Source: Typhlomys cinereus (lineage: Eukaryota > Chordata > Mammalia > Rodentia > Platacanthomyidae). From it: 64,000 bases of DNA. Below the pieces are notes generated by a model, which ran no database searches, was not told the origin of the DNA, and worked only from the letters and a program-made list of their open reading frames with translations. Positions 1 through 12,705 of this stretch are shown one piece after another. Position numbers and translations under genes: made by a program. Location of the stretch: positions 3,973,967 to 4,037,966 of the forward strand of contig JALPQD010000027.1 of assembly GCA_023101885.1 (NCBI GenBank), read 5' to 3'. The stretch's first letter is position 1. Every line of letters starts with the position of its first letter.

Positions 1-965
1 TGGAGATGAATTGAATAGTATTAGATGAATTGAAGATTTTTGACATAAGAGCTATGAACATGATTTTTGTGGAAAAAAAAACTCTGCTTGCTCACCCCCC
101 CAAAAATACAATCTATATTTTTTCAAATACCAGAGATGTTTTTAAAAGTGAGGTAACTGCATGAAAGAGTTATTTTTTTCAGGCATTATTCTTGATGTGT
201 TCTTCTGAAATGCCCATTTTTTTTCTACCTAGATAATTACAGATTGCATGTTACAGAGACCCTTTCTTGTTCAAAATTTAACTCTCTATAATTTTCTGAT
301 TTTTTTGTGCTAAGTGAATAGTTTGATGTTCACGTTTAAGAATCAGAATGAGTTTAGTTTTTCAAGCACTAGAGTGTTTACAGATTTTAAAATCTTCATG
401 AAAATTTCCAAAAAAATATAATTTAAAAAATGACAAACCACTAGGCCTGACCATTGTGTGCAATGAATGGTGACTGACATTCTCAGGTATTTAAAAGAAA
501 CCCATGAGACCAGAAAAATAATCTGTTCTGCTGATTTTCTCTTGCCAATGTAACAGCTGGCAAAACAGAAGTAGTCCATTGGCTTCCATTTTCCATTGCT
601 TTTGGGTCTATAAATTCAGATTTCCTCTAATTCATAACCACATGCTCACCACACACATACTCCTTGGTTTGTTACTTTAAGCCACATGGTGATTAGGTAC
701 TATTTGCAAAGAATAGGTTAGAGAAAATGTTTAGCTAAAATAAATAGCACTTTCAGAAAGAATAAGGATTTGTGCAGAATGTGTGTGTGTTGATATGTGC
801 TGGTATAGCTGGCTGATAAATTCATGGCCAAACATGAGTGATGATCTGACCAGGTTTTAATGTTACCGTCTTATTTCTAGTAGTTTAAATGTGATAACCT
901 CCATAGTAATATCACAGTAACCAGAAAGAGCATGCATCATTTTCCTATATTTAGAACCAGAATTT
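1..965. other. Unique AT-rich intronic DNA, nothing recognised
   Basis: I see no repeat family, coding similarity or RNA gene. A 78-codon frame on the minus strand (343-579) has low-complexity composition and no recognisable domain. Confidence 0.5.
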
Positions 966-967
966 TG

Positions 968-1062
968 TTGCTGAAGGAAAAATTAGATGTCATCCAATCT
1001 GGCACTTTTATATTACAGCTGAGGGAGGCTCAAAGGGATTAAGAATCGTGGCCTCTGGGCAG
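968..1062 (+). mobile_element. MIR-like ancient SINE fragment
   Basis: TTAGATGTCATCCAATCTGG, then TTACAGCTGAGGGAGGCTCA, then AAGGGATTAAGAATCGTGG follow the central MIR-type core (ACAGATGAGGAAACTGAGG ... GTTAAGTGACTTG) with many substitutions. This is an old mammalian element of no coding value. Confidence 0.45.
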
Positions 1063-1599
1063 GATCAGTTAAAGTGGGATATACTTGTTACTTGGCCATC
1101 CATGGCATTTGCCATCACCACTTTGTTTTGCTTAACTACTTAAGAAGCTAAGAGAGGAACTGGGGAAACACAGAGTGAAAGAAGGTGATCAGGGAAAGGC
1201 ACAACGACAGTCAGGCCACAAGAAGGCCTATCAGAGTGAATTGGGAATTTGGAGACTAAACCCAAACCAAAGATAACCGATTCATTAAAACACTAATTAT
1301 TTATAATCAGCATCTAATCAGAAGAAAGTAAACATGTGTAAGTCATTTTTATTTAGAACCCCAAGTGATGATTACTCCATATCAGAGAGGAGCCAACTTT
1401 CTCTATTTTGAAAGCATCCTTTTCAAAAAAACAAGTAAATTTGCTTTGATACCTGTTCACAGAAGCATGTATCCATCATGGTTTCTACATTTTTGAAAAA
1501 TTTCTGCTTTTCCTGAGTGGGAAACAGTCTGAAGTACTAAACCACATAATGCTTCATTTTAAAAATCAATCTACTGAATGGAAATTCTAAGCAGCCTTG

Positions 1600-1909
1600 G
1601 AGCTGTGAAAATAAGTTTTCTTCTACTTTATTAAAGAAGAACTAAGATTGTGATTCACAAACATAATTCACTGCTCTCGTTTTAATGTTCTGTACCAAAA
1701 CTTGCCTCTGGATTTAAATGATGAAACATAGTGTACTGTAGTACATTGTCTCAGTACCTGACACAGGTAGAGTTATTTCAGAGTATTCAGAAACTAACAT
1801 ACTTATTGCTGATAAGGAGAGAATATTTATAAGTAAGCTAATTTCAAAATAATAACAAAACTTAGTCACTTTTATGAGGGGAGTCTGGTTTTCTCTGCAT
1901 TCATTTGTG
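1600..1909 (+). repeat. Copy A of an unidentified ~310-bp duplicated segment
   Basis: This segment aligns along its whole length with 5814-6130. Shared landmarks occur in the same order: GAGCTGTGAAAA, TTTTCTTCTACTTT, CACAAAC.TAATTCAC, CAGAGTATTCAGAAACT, TTG.TGATAAGGA, and GAGTCTGGTTTTCTC near the end. I estimate roughly 75-80% identity by eye, with small indels. It has no tail, no terminal repeats and no tRNA-like head, and I do not recognise the family. Confidence 0.85.
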
Positions 1910-4333
1910 ATAAAGACTGAATGTTGAGTCTACAAATAACATTAGAATAAAGAATTGTATTTAGTTACCTCCCAATTACGATACAACTTGAAAATCCTTA
2001 AAACTTTAATGAATTTATTTAAATTTTAAATGACTCTCTGATTGATCAGTCTTCGTTTTTCAGTAACTATTGAGTTCTCCTTAATGTAACATCTTTATTA
2101 CTTATGCAACCTCAGAGTCTACATGAACTTAATGTGACCTAGAATAAAACAAAATATGTACTACAGTAATTTACCCACAGTCTGTGAAGGCATTTCCCTA
2201 AAAGACAAGTTGCTTAAAGTCAAAAGATGAATATATAAATAACTATCTTCATTTTTTTGCTTTTGATTGATTTGTGGCAATTGAGAAGACTAGTTGAGCA
2301 CCTACTTCCTGATGTACTATGCTGAAGGATTCCTTTAGAACAGTACATCCAAGCATGATCTATTTTTTGCTTCCCATGGATTTATAATCCTATCATGAGA
2401 TGAATACAATAGCAACTCTACAACAGATGATACTGGTTACATTTAATACAGAAGGCCAGACAGATAAGGAGAAAGAAAATACAAGAGAGGATTTAACTGA
2501 TGAACTAGAACTAGAGAAAGCTACAGTTTGAGAAACAAAAGCAGGAACAAAGACACAGAGTACACTTGATAGAGCAATTGGTACATCATTTATCCAACTC
2601 CTTCCATTTGGAGTCTAAGGCAGCATGTGATAAAATTGCCAATGTTGGCTATAGAGAAGTTAGGATGAAATGAGATGAGAGAAACTATCCTGCCCAATGC
2701 TTTGTGCAAATGAGACCGGCTTCCATGGTAACACAGATGGTAGGCATTCAGGTATACCTAGAAGGATGGAGGTCTACACAAGGTTTGCATGATATAAATA
2801 AACTAGAGTATGGAATGAGTATGATTTAAAAATAAGCTCAGACTCCTGATGTCCTGTTTTCTGGATCTTCTTATGTCATCAGCTATGAAAGAGCCTAGGG
2901 ACAGATGATTCCCTCTGGTTAGAGTACAACTTTAAGACTCTTCAGGGTTTACAATGGATCTATTCCATCTTTTATTTTTCTTTAATGTAAATGGCAGAGT
3001 AGTCAGAAAATAAGTCATGAGAAACATCTTTCATTTATTTTATCATTTTAAACAATAAAATGATCTGTAAAGGAATGACTATTCTTTTTCTCTTTCTCTC
3101 TTTGTCTTTCTCTCTCTTTCTTTCTTCCTGTCTGTCTTCTATTTTCTTACCCCTCCATATGTATTCAAAATTATTGAAAGATTTTGTGTTGAAAAAATTT
3201 CTTTTCAAAAATTTAAAGAGGTCTGAAGAAGGTCAGCAGTTTCTCTGTCCTATTTCTATTAGGGAGGTCAGAAGCCTGCAAGAGATGGAAGGGGAGCAAA
3301 ATGAGACTCACCATGCAATGGATTTGTTGTGGTGAAGAAGTGCAGATAAGGAGCTTAGACTCAAGAAGGACACAGAGGAAGAAGCCCAAGGGCTTTAATG
3401 GCTGGTGAGATTTCTCCTATTTCACTCATGAATCATCAGGAACTCAACCAGGCATCACAAAATGCTGAGTGCATCTGAACTTTCTGAAGCAACCAGCAGA
3501 CAAATAAAGCATGAAGTTCTTACTCATACAGGGGCAGCCAAGCATATAGCTGTGCACCGGAAAATGCAACAAACAAACAATAAGAGTGAGATGTGGCCTT
3601 ATTGAAAGACTTGAATTGTACATGGCTCTGGAGTTAGAGTCTAAACTGATGTCCATTTAATTTTGTATATCCAGGGTGCTTCAAGTAATTGAAGATGACA
3701 TGTACAAAGGTTTCTTAAAAGAAATGAGCTTAAGCAGTCCTGCAAAGTTTAAACACTAATCATATCAAGTAGAGGTATAGCATGTTAGATCTGTTATTTT
3801 GGTTGGGGAAAATTAATAATATTCCACTAATATCACAGGACCTAGTGTGTGTAGTTTTTTAAAAAATACATCTTTGTTAGTATCTAGAGCAGAGCAATTG
3901 TTCTAAGCTTTTGGTTTTAATTTGGTATTTTTGGAACTCCGTGAACTTATCATGTGGCAAAATAGTTGGAGAAAGTTCAGTCACCACTAACCATGTGCTT
4001 TTCAGCTTTCAGGAAAACAGATTTTAAAAGCAGAAAGTATGTATAATACTTTAACCAACCTCAGGCAAAAGGAAATGCTCATCTTGGAACTTTAGATTTG
4101 GTTGTTGAGGAGTGTTTTCTAAAGGTGGCATTGCAAGTACTCCTTGAAGAGCTTTTTTCAGTTATCTGAAGGTTTGTTTCTTTTTTGTTTATACACTTTT
4201 AACCATAACCTTTATGTTTCTGTTGAGAATTAAGGGTTGTGTGGGTAAATATGCTGTGACAGAAGGGAGGAATTTTTTGAGAACTCTTGGAGTTTGTTGG
4301 GATAGTCAGCTTCTTTTGGGAGACATGTTACAT
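1910..4333. other. Mostly unique intronic DNA
   Basis: Apart from the pyrimidine tract at 3081-3147, no repeat or gene was recognised between the first duplicate copy and the RPL8 retrocopy. Short open frames at 3060-3335 and 3444-3656 show no known motif. Confidence 0.45.
3081..3147 (+). repeat. Polypyrimidine (CTTT/CTCT) tract
   Basis: About 65 bases consist almost entirely of T and C, with irregular TTTCTC units broken by single G. It produces the Phe/Leu/Ser-rich frame at 3060-3335, which is a composition artefact. Confidence 0.8.
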
Positions 4334-4973
4334 CCAGCAGGAGCGTCTGTATGGATAGCGGAGGGCTTGCCAATGTGCTGATGGGTACCACCTGCAAAAG
4401 GATATACCACACCTGGTACAGCAAGGCTAGCAGCTCCTCTTTGCTTTATACTTGTGTGCTTGGCCAGCTTTGAAGATAGTCATGTCAATTCAGCCCCCAC
4501 TGGCCACCACACCCACAACAGCTCTGTTGGCAGACAGAGATCACATTCTTTGAGCCAGAAGGCAACTTCACTTGTGCCTTCTTGGTCTCTGTGTTGTGGA
4601 GATGAGTGTGGCATTGTTCCCAGAGGCTTAGGCCAGCTTATCCCTGTCCCTAGGCTTCTCCTCCAGATAGCACACAACAGTACCCTCGGGCATGGTGCCC
4701 ACAGGATGAACAATGCCGATACTGGGCTGGGGTCTTCTTGCAGTACATGAATTGCCTCATGTGGATGCCCTCTGAGAGGATGAACAGATTCTTAAACCAA
4801 TAGGGATCCTGGAAGACCACCTTTCGAGGGGCACACTGGCAATCTGATCATGATTGACGTCCTTTATGATGTACTTGACGTAGCCATGCTGCTCTGCAAA
4901 GTCTATGATGTGCAGTCTTTCACGTGGGCACTGAAAACAGAGCCAGTGCCTTTCCTCTGTCCTTGGATGGCAT
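4334..4973 (-). pseudogene. RPL8 (pseudogene): Processed pseudogene of ribosomal protein L8 (uL2)
   Basis: Read on the minus strand from the ATG at 4973, the translation gives GQRKGTGSVFSAH, then FAEQHGYVKYIIKD, then [20 protein letters not shown], and later HQHIGKPSAIHTDAPAG in shifted frames. These follow the order of RPL8, the 60S subunit protein next to the peptidyl-transferase centre. No introns interrupt the match, so it is a retrocopy. It is dead: codons near the start are lost (about 5 nt), 10-15 nt are missing in the HRKGAARLR segment, there are several frameshifts and stops (one after the DKLA motif), and a further deletion removes most of the RVRGVAMNPVEHPF segment. Recognisable homology stops at 4334, so the last ~25 codons are gone or replaced and no poly(A) tail is seen. 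The intact gene has 257 codons; this copy covers the equivalent of about 230. Confidence 0.93.
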
Positions 4974-5030
4974 GGCCTTTGATGGCGGTCTTCTAGGAAG
5001 CATGGCCCAAAGAGGAAGTCCCATGGTTCA
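4974..5030 (-). other. Possible 5' UTR part of the RPL8 retrocopy
   Basis: About 50 bases upstream of the pseudogene ATG (minus strand) are GC-richer than the flank and contain CTTCCTCTTTGGGCC, resembling the pyrimidine-led 5' UTR of a ribosomal protein mRNA. AT-rich unique sequence resumes beyond 5030. The boundary is estimated by composition only. Confidence 0.3.
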
Positions 5031-5249
5031 TCTTAATACATATCTACTCACATGTATTTCACCACATTTTGATTATTTTTTCCATTTGTAAGAATAAGAG
5101 GCTACATATAATATTCAACATTTCAAAGAAGACCTTGGGTACACCACCAACTTGCTTACAGTGACAAACATACAATTTACATGACTTCCCAACAATTGAC
5201 TTGACTTAATTACTTTCTTGTGAATCCCTATTATTAAAAACTGTCATAA

Positions 5250-5400
5250 GTAGCACTGGAGAGCCAGTAGGGAAAGGCACTTGCTGAAATACAAGCATGA
5301 GAACTTTGGCTCAAATCCAGAGCCCTGCACAGAGCAGCAAGCATTTGTAATATGCACATGCCTAAATAAGATACAGGCATTCATGAACTTTTTCTTTGAC
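5250..5400 (+). mobile_element. Degenerate B3/B2-type SINE fragment
   Basis: CACTGGAGAGCCAGTAGGGA, CACTTGCTGAAATACAAGC and CAAATCCAGAGCCCTGCAC follow the tRNA-like head of the B2 superfamily (GCTGGAGAGATGGCTCAG ... CACTTGCTG.GCAAGC ... GAGTTC...CCAGCACCCA). It then grades into a body with CATTTGTAATATGCACATGCC. It is heavily diverged. Confidence 0.55.
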
Positions 5401-5813
5401 ATGTAACTGCTCGTGTGCATCCAATCTCAACTGAACTTTATGCTTAGGATAAGCAATTCTTCAAATACTTTAATCTACCTGTGTCATAATTGCCTCTAAG
5501 TAAAGTAAAACCTATAACCATCATCTCAGAGCTGCTTAGACAGACTGAAGGTAATCATCTCCAACATTTGCCTCCAGGTTACTTATTGCTTAATACTGTA
5601 ATTTGTTAGATGGCATTCAGGGTTTTGATTTGGGGATTTCATTAATGCATTTAATGTTGGTTTAGAGATTTGAATTATCAATGTAATTATCTGCTTTATT
5701 CTAAATCCAGTGGAGTTGCTGAAGACAGAGTCCTAGTGAGAGGCAGTCTCTTAATCCTATTTTGTGATTTATTTCCTCTTAGTCTCTTTTTCTATTATAC
5801 CAACTTTAACATA

Positions 5814-6130
5814 GAGCTGTGAAAACAGCTTTTCTTCTACTTTGTTAGGGAAGCACAAAGCTGGCAATGCACAAACCTAATTCACGGTTATTGGTTGAAT
5901 GTTTTGTATCAAAAGTTGCCACTACATTTAAATAATAAAAGATGGTGCCATCTTATACATTCTCTTTGTGCCAGGCACAGTTAAAGTTATCCCAGAGTAT
6001 TCAGAAACTTATTTTGGTAGTTTGTATTGTTGATAAGGAAAAAATATTCCTAAGTAAGCTCATTTGAAAATAATAGAAAAAATGTGTTATCTTTATGAGA
6101 GGAGTCTGGTTTTCTCAGCACTCATTTGTG
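5814..6130 (+). repeat. Copy B of the unidentified ~310-bp duplicated segment
   Basis: This is the direct-orientation partner of 1600-1909, about 4.2 kb downstream. Alignment begins abruptly at GAGCTGTGAAAA and ends at CTCATTTGTG; bases outside these points do not match between copies. No target-site duplication was noticed. Either a local duplication or two insertions of one unrecognised old interspersed repeat would fit. Confidence 0.85.
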
Positions 6131-6353
6131 TAATTTACCTAGGGAGCAGAGAGAGAAAACTGAGGAGATAATTTTCATTCCAGTGCCTGATTTGGAGCCA
6201 ATGATTAAACTTGAAATTGGCGAAAAGAAAAAACATTGCTTAATAAGAAGGCTGTCTTAAGTTGGTAACATTAGTTTGTTTAGATATTTAGTAACAACAA
6301 TTGGAAGCTTTGTGGACATCTTACAGAAATATTTTTGCAAGAACCTTTAAATT

Positions 6354-6665
6354 GAGGCCTGGAGAGGTGGCTCCCTCATGACTTGCCTGATGCACAAGAG
6401 GAAGGTTTGAATTAGATCTCTAGGGCCCACATTGAAAGATGGGTGTCGTGGTGCATGCCAGCAACCTCAGTATTGAAGAAAGAAGGTGCAACAGAAACAG
6501 ACAGATGTCTGGAGCTTATTGGTCAACTAGTCAGTCTAGTGATATTGATGTACTTCAGGTTCAGTGAGAGACCCTGTCCTCCCCCTCCAAAAAACAATAA
6601 AGGGAAAGAGTGATCTAGAAAAGGCGTCTTACTCTAACCTAAGGCCTCCAGATGAATGTGCACAT
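6354..6665 (+). mobile_element. B3-type SINE
   Basis: The head reads GCCTGGAGAGGTGGCTC and the internal GTCGTGGTGCATGCCAGCAA, corresponding to the B1-like GTGGTGCACGCCTGTAA. Next come GGTTCAGTGAGAGACCCTGT and a GTGATCTAGAAAAGGC segment, then GGCCTCCAGATGAATGTGCA. This order is that of rodent B3. A CA/TA-rich tail (ACATACATACATG ... ACACACATGTGCACAC) continues to about 6760. It is an old copy. Confidence 0.75.
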
Positions 6666-6760
6666 ACATACATGTATTCAGTACAGCACACTCACACTAA
6701 CCAGGGAAAATAACAACATAACACACATGTACACAACAAAACACACATGTGCACACAAGA

Positions 6761-9700
6761 GAGTGTTTACATTTCTTGACTTATCATAAGTTAAAATTTG
6801 GACTTATTTGTCCAATAACATTACAAATTAAAAGTAGATTTTCTTTCATGGAATAAGTAAGCTATGTAAATCCAGAATATACATGATGAAAATAAATACT
6901 ATGCTTAAATAGTGCCACCTGTTAATGATTTTAAAATCTAAGGGGTTCAGTGTTAGAATCTGACACAAACATAAATTACTATTTTTTTACTAAGTAATAC
7001 TTCCTTTCTTACTGGCTCCACTTGATGGCTAGGGACCACAATGAACACTGATTACATTTAGCACAGGTCAGTTTCATAAATTTTAATATTAGCTATTATC
7101 AGTTTAAATATCTGAATCCTCCTTATTGAAAAACTGCTACAACTGTTTGCCAGGAGAGGACTTGGAAATGCAAGAATTCCTTAAGAAACTTAATTTCAGA
7201 GTGAGAAACTCAGATGAGGCTTTCATTTTCCATCATAAATATATAAACATATATTGCATATAAAATGTTTATCATATTTTAAATAACAGATGCATTCATT
7301 AATGATTAACCATCTATCCATTTGAATTATTTTGAATAATGTATATTCTAGTTTCAGTAGAACCTTAAATACACACACACACAAACACAAATGCTCTGAA
7401 GTCTCAAGAGATAACTCAAGCTAATATATTCTCTCAGCAGATGTGTTGGAGTAGGTGCTTAATGCAGTAGCTTTGTGTCAACTATTGACACACACATGCA
7501 GACCTGCTGGTGTAGGTCAAATGATTAAACCTAGTATGTTTTCACAGTAGGTTGGGGTTTGAGGATAGGACAGTATTCATTGGCACCTTCACTGAATGGA
7601 GTATTCAAAATAGATTTTTTAATATAACTAATTCACTTGGGTGCAACAAGCATGTTGAATAGACTCCTGTGTTTAAAGTACATATCATAAAGTAGCTACT
7701 CATTTTTATTGTAAATAATGATTCTTCATGTGAATTCATCAATTAACATGTTTTTCAAGAAGGCAAATATAACACTGATCCAGTGTCTCATGGAAGCTGA
7801 GAGAGATGACTGTCAAGATGATCTTGTTCCACATGCCTGAAAATATTAAAATATGTTTCTATTTCAAATCCCAGGTGGAATTCTGCTTCAGAAGCTAAAT
7901 GTGGGGGAAATCCAGCCTTGCAACACTATTAAACCAGATAACAATTCTAATCACAAAAATTTCAATGTTTTCAATGACAGTCTTATTCTGAAGTAAATGC
8001 TTTCATAAAATATAATTTATCAAAGCTTTCCACTTCAACAATTTCATCTTCAGAGTAAAATGTTTTGCTTTGAGTGAATCAAGATTTCCTTAGCAGCTTT
8101 TTTTAAGGTTATACATTCTGCATTTTGTTGACACATATGCTGGTCTTACTGTTTATTATTCTGTAGATGCTGACACACTCTTCCTATATCATCAACCTTC
8201 TAGGACCACCTGGGTTTTGATGAGTCATTGCAATCGTGTGACCTGTCAGCCAGAATTTATGTTGGATATCGAAACAGTCATAAACAGAGAAAGTCATCCC
8301 CCACAAAGAAACAGAATCACCACATGATTCCTGGTAGACATGTGGTTAGAGTTTACATCTGCCTGGCCTCCATCTAGTTTATTTGGAGAACAGTATTGCT
8401 GCTTGTGAGAGTGGACAGCTTATGTTCTCACTTCAACACTTTCCCTCTACGTCTGTCACTTTGCTTTGCTTTGCCTTCTTTGGTCTTTTACTTATCCTCA
8501 TCATAGAATTTCCCATGAGATGCCTGCAAGACATGTGGTTCATCTAGTCCACTGGTATATTGAAACCCAGAAGGTTCCCCATTAGATGTTCTTATAGAAG
8601 TGCTCATGTTTGAAAAACTGGTTAATAAGGCCTCAAATTTTTATACAACAAAGGACTAACTGTGAAGGTACTCTATTACACTCAAAAATGAGAAAAATCT
8701 TATCTTGATGCTACGATTTTTGACTATCTGGAAAGTATAGGAATTCAGATTTATATTTGTATCTAAAATATTACATGACTTTTAGGCACTTTGATGAGAT
8801 CTATAAAATTTTGGTTATATTCATTGTACATAAAATCAAAGCTAAATTACTTATGTATATAGGTTTTTATGACTGTAAAAGGAAGATGAGATTATTGACA
8901 GATTAGAAATCATGATGAAAACTAATAAAATTCCAGCAAAGAATACAAAGCCTCAGAATCATTTTTACTGAGAGGAAATTTCTGCTGAAGAAGTGACCAT
9001 CAAGGTTAGTGACAGAGACTTAAATCCAAGTGGTCAGAGAATGAATGAATCCTAGAGAGTCATACAGAGCTTAACACTTACTTTTCACTTTATAGTATTT
9101 CTTGTGGGAAATAATGATGGCTAGATGAAATGGAAGAAGAGTAGTCATTGTTGCAAATTACAGAATAATGGGATGGAACCGAGTTGCTGGCATTTCAGAG
9201 CATTTGGCTTTGATGTTAGGAAGGACTCCAGAGCACGGAGTTCCTGTAAAGCTCCAATAGAAGCCTGCCTGAGGACAAACTCAGCCTGTACTGTGTCTGA
9301 TCTGAAAAGAGCAAGAAGCATGTGTGAGTTGCAGTACAAAAAGGCAGACTATCAGTAGTAATATTATGTCTCAGTGTATGAAGCTGCACTGAGAAGAAGC
9401 TATTCCTTAAAAAAAATCAGATAGTAAAGGCAAAGTCATATTCTTCTCTTAGGAACTTATATCACTGATTATAAAATAGCTTTTACTTGCATATTCAGGC
9501 GTCTCGCTTCTCACTCAGCTAAAATTCTGGTAAAGATAAAACATGGACCATCCTGGAACCTCGCTCCTTTATGTATGGAGCAAAGACCTGTCTTAGTGTG
9601 TGCCTCTGTGTTCTGAAGCTGCAGCAGATTCTGAATTCCATAGTCAACATTTTTAGACTCATTTCCTCTAATTTGGGAAAGAGCCTGTTGATTTGCTGTG

Positions 9701-10661
9701 AATGGCATTTATTTATTTGTGCATTTTTGGATCCATTGCTAAGTAAAAAAGAAACACTATGAAGTGACATGTGTCATCTTGATTGCTGGAGAGAGAACCA
9801 TAAAGAAGCATAATAGCACATTATGAAAGCAAACATTCAAAGCAGTATATTGATGGGATAGAGCAGTGAGCTTCCTGGGTTGTGTCTGTCATGTCATATC
9901 CATTCTATTACTGCAGATGGATTCGCCTTCCATCCTTTGATTATGTAAAAGGTTTAGGTGAATGTCACTTCCTGGTTGGAGTCTTCCCTTCACAGCTTTT
10001 CCCTTTTTAAAGCAGTTTCATCTGTGTATATCCATTCTTATGTGGAATTCATCCAAATTAAACAGTTATGTGTAAAGGTTCTCCAGATAACTCTGAGAGT
10101 TCTATTGGATGTATTTGCTGTAATATGGGACTTAGACAAAAGAGAGACAGAATACATCCAATTAAAACAAGGAAAGAACTCTTGAACCCGGTTATGCATA
10201 CCAAAAGAAATAAGTTGTTTAAAGTGAGACATGAAGTAATTGTGAGTCGTTAGGGGGAAAGACAGTCATAATCTGACCCTCATGTGGCTCCTGAGAGAAA
10301 ATGCTTCACTGACATCCATGCTTGACAAGTCAGCAAATGCCCAGTTAATATGACTGTGTACCCATAAATCTATGGAGTGGCTTTTTATTTAATTGTATTT
10401 TAACAAACATGTTAATAAGTGAGGCATAGTTGACCATGTGAAATGTGCTTCTTAAAAATTCCAGAACATATCCCTTCATCTAATCTTAAAGAGGTCAAGT
10501 GGATGCCCAATGCGCTGTTTAATCAAATCAAATGTAACTATGCCTTTTCCTTGTGTGTGCTGCAGCCATGCCACATAAAAATGGAGTCAATCCCTGTGTC
10601 TGTGTTCTATGGCTCTGCATTTAGGAGTTAGGGTTACTTGAACACAAGCATGTGATACCAT
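6761..10661. other. 3.9 kb of unique intronic DNA
   Basis: No gene or clear repeat was recognised. A short (CA)6-7 run lies at about 7371-7385. Several short open frames (for example 9125-9358 plus, 9511-9770 minus, 9958-10253 plus) overlap on both strands and show no domain or conserved motif. Confidence 0.45.
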
Positions 10662-10676
10662 AAAAGTTGATCTGTT

Positions 10677-10999
10677 GGGCTGGAGAGATGGCTCAGAGGT
10701 TAAGAATCTGCCTCCCAAGCAGAAGGTCCTGAGTTGGGATCCCAGGTTCCATGTAAAAATGCCAGGCAGAAATAGCAATGGCATGCACTTCTGACCCTGG
10801 TGGGTGAAGAATGGAAAATCCCAGAGCAAAACGAGGAGGGGGAGAAGCAATCCCGAAGTCACCCTTGGTCCTCCATAGGGACACACAGTGCCCTCTGATA
10901 CATACATACACACAACACACAACACACACACACACAACACACACACACACGCACATGCACATTCACACACACACACACATACAATAAATAAAAAAATTT
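10677..10999 (+). mobile_element. Lineage-specific B2-superfamily SINE, full length
   Basis: The tRNA-like head GGCTGGAGAGATGGCTCAG carries an A-box-like element. The family body follows (CTGACCCTGGTGGGTGAAG, CCCAGAGCAAAACGAGG), then a CA-rich stretch and an AATAAATAAAAAAA tail. A 15-bp target-site duplication with one mismatch flanks it: AAAAGTTGATCTGTT at 10662-10676 and AAAAGTTAATCTGTT at 11000-11014. Divergence from the youngest copies suggests middle age. Confidence 0.9.
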
Positions 11000-11556
11000 A
11001 AAAGTTAATCTGTTAACTTAGATGTCTTATTAGGTGGTTAAGAGGCAGACAGCATACATAGAATGGATACTTTGGATTAAAAGATTAATAGTATCTTGTA
11101 AAAGATGAAGTAGTTATAAACTTTATCATGCTGCAAAAATATTCATGCAGTTTAGATTTATAAATATATTGTTGGAATTCCCCATTTAGTAGTTTCAAAT
11201 TCTCATTGACTTCCTGTATTAAAATCTTGAAATGGTTTTTCAGATATGTGTCTTGGGGGGTATACTAACTCAAAGTTTATGCTAAAGTCTGGACTCCCAT
11301 AAATATATTTTTTTTTAATTTGGGTTATATTTCAGGATAATAAGGTAGTTCAAAGGATAAGAAGACTGTGTTGGTAGATGTGATTAACCTCATTAACTGA
11401 TAGTATGTGAGATTTGGAGAGAGCAGATTAATGATATTATTTACAGGAAATTGACTTTATTTTGGAAAGTCGGGACAGTAACGTCATCCATCAGTTACAA
11501 TGGCTGAATCAGTTTTCATGATTCAAGTTTTGGGTATAGTCACAATACCTTTTTAG

Positions 11557-11825
11557 AATAATATTTATTTTAATGTGTCTGTGTGTATGAGTGTGTGTGA
11601 GAAGGCACTGTGTGCACTTGTGGAGGGCCAAAGGTGAGACTTTGGGAATCATCCTGGATTGTGTCTACCTCTTTTTTCTTAGCTCTGGGTTTTCCCAGAG
11701 GTTCCGCCCACCAGGGCCAGAAGTACAGGCTTCTGCAATTTCTGCCTGGCATTTACCTGGGATCAAAACCTTTTGCTTTCCAGGTAGAGTCTTAACCTCT
11801 GAACTCTCTCTCTCCTGCCCTGGTT
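11557..11825 (-). mobile_element. Lineage-specific B2-superfamily SINE, antisense
   Basis: Read on the minus strand this is the same family: TTCTGCCTGGCATTT and CACCAGGGCCAGAAGTACA here are the reverse of the GGTCCTGGTGGGC body, and the tail (TTATTTTAATGTG side) lies at low coordinates. A 15-bp target-site duplication with one mismatch is visible: ACAATACCTTTTTAG at 11542-11556 and ACAATACCTTTATAG at 11826-11840. Long open frames across it are SINE artefacts. Confidence 0.88.
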
Positions 11826-11840
11826 ACAATACCTTTATAG

Positions 11841-12705
11841 TGCGTGAAGGAAGTTGAAAGAAACATGGTCACTTCTTGTGGGTCTAAACATGCTATAATA
11901 GTTTTCCTTTTACTGGAATAGATAAAATAAATTCCTGAAATTTTAGTAGCAAATTAAGAAAATTTCATGAATACTCTGATTCACAACTTTTTTTCCTCTG
12001 TGATATTTGTATTCTTGGATACAAATACCATATTAACAGGTTTTCCTGACACTCCCCAAATGTTATGTAGCTCCAAATTTTCGTCCTCATTTTGTCTGAA
12101 TGTACTTATGACTTTGGCTGATTAGAAGGTTTTAGCTCTAGTAATTGTTTTTCTGCACAAGGGACAATATGAACTTAATTCTCTAATGTTATTTCAATTC
12201 ACTGCTGCTATTATGTAGCCAATTGTAAATGTGTTTAGTTGTCTCCATGACTGTGAAGATAAACATCAGATGCAGAAGAGGTTTGGTTTATCCATGTTAC
12301 AAAAGATAAGCTTAGGGTAAATGTAGGATTGGATCTTAGCACTCACTTTCTTAATCAATTACACATGCAGAACTCTCCAGCAATGCCAAAATTGTCCATT
12401 ATTTCTTGTAAAGGTTATATAAAATTCCAGAGTGGACTCAGAGAAGTATCCGTTCTGTGTTCTTGGAAGCTAAGGGTGCTATATTAATGGTAAAAAAAAA
12501 AGTTAAACTTAAGGTACATTTAAAAACTTCTCTACTTTTACAGATTTTTTTCAAGTATGTTATAGTGATAGAAGACAAGCTAAGATGCTATAGACAGAGC
12601 AACACTTGGAGTTCATTTGGCAGAGCAGTCATGTCATTCTTTTTTGATTTCTTAGGATACTTGAACACTATATGTATACTAATCATGTAAATTTTGGGTA
12701 GATTT
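11841..12705. other. Unique intronic DNA
   Basis: Nothing recognisable was found. A 77-codon frame at 12457-12690 is lysine/isoleucine-rich by composition and has no known motif. Confidence 0.4.

Noticed and set aside
4230..4750. Frames of 64-98 codons at the RPL8 retrocopy.
   Set aside because: Out-of-frame shadows of the broken RPL8 copy. The plus-strand 98-codon frame is antisense to it.
9125..9358. 77-codon plus frame with an antisense 64-codon frame.
   Set aside because: Opposed overlapping frames, no recognised motif and no splice context; most likely chance.
10587..10976. Antisense frames of 89 and 129 codons, Cys/Val-rich at the start.
   Set aside because: They are read-through of the (CA)n tract and body of a SINE; similar frames recur in each copy (16.5, 34.8, 57.8 and 60.8 kb).
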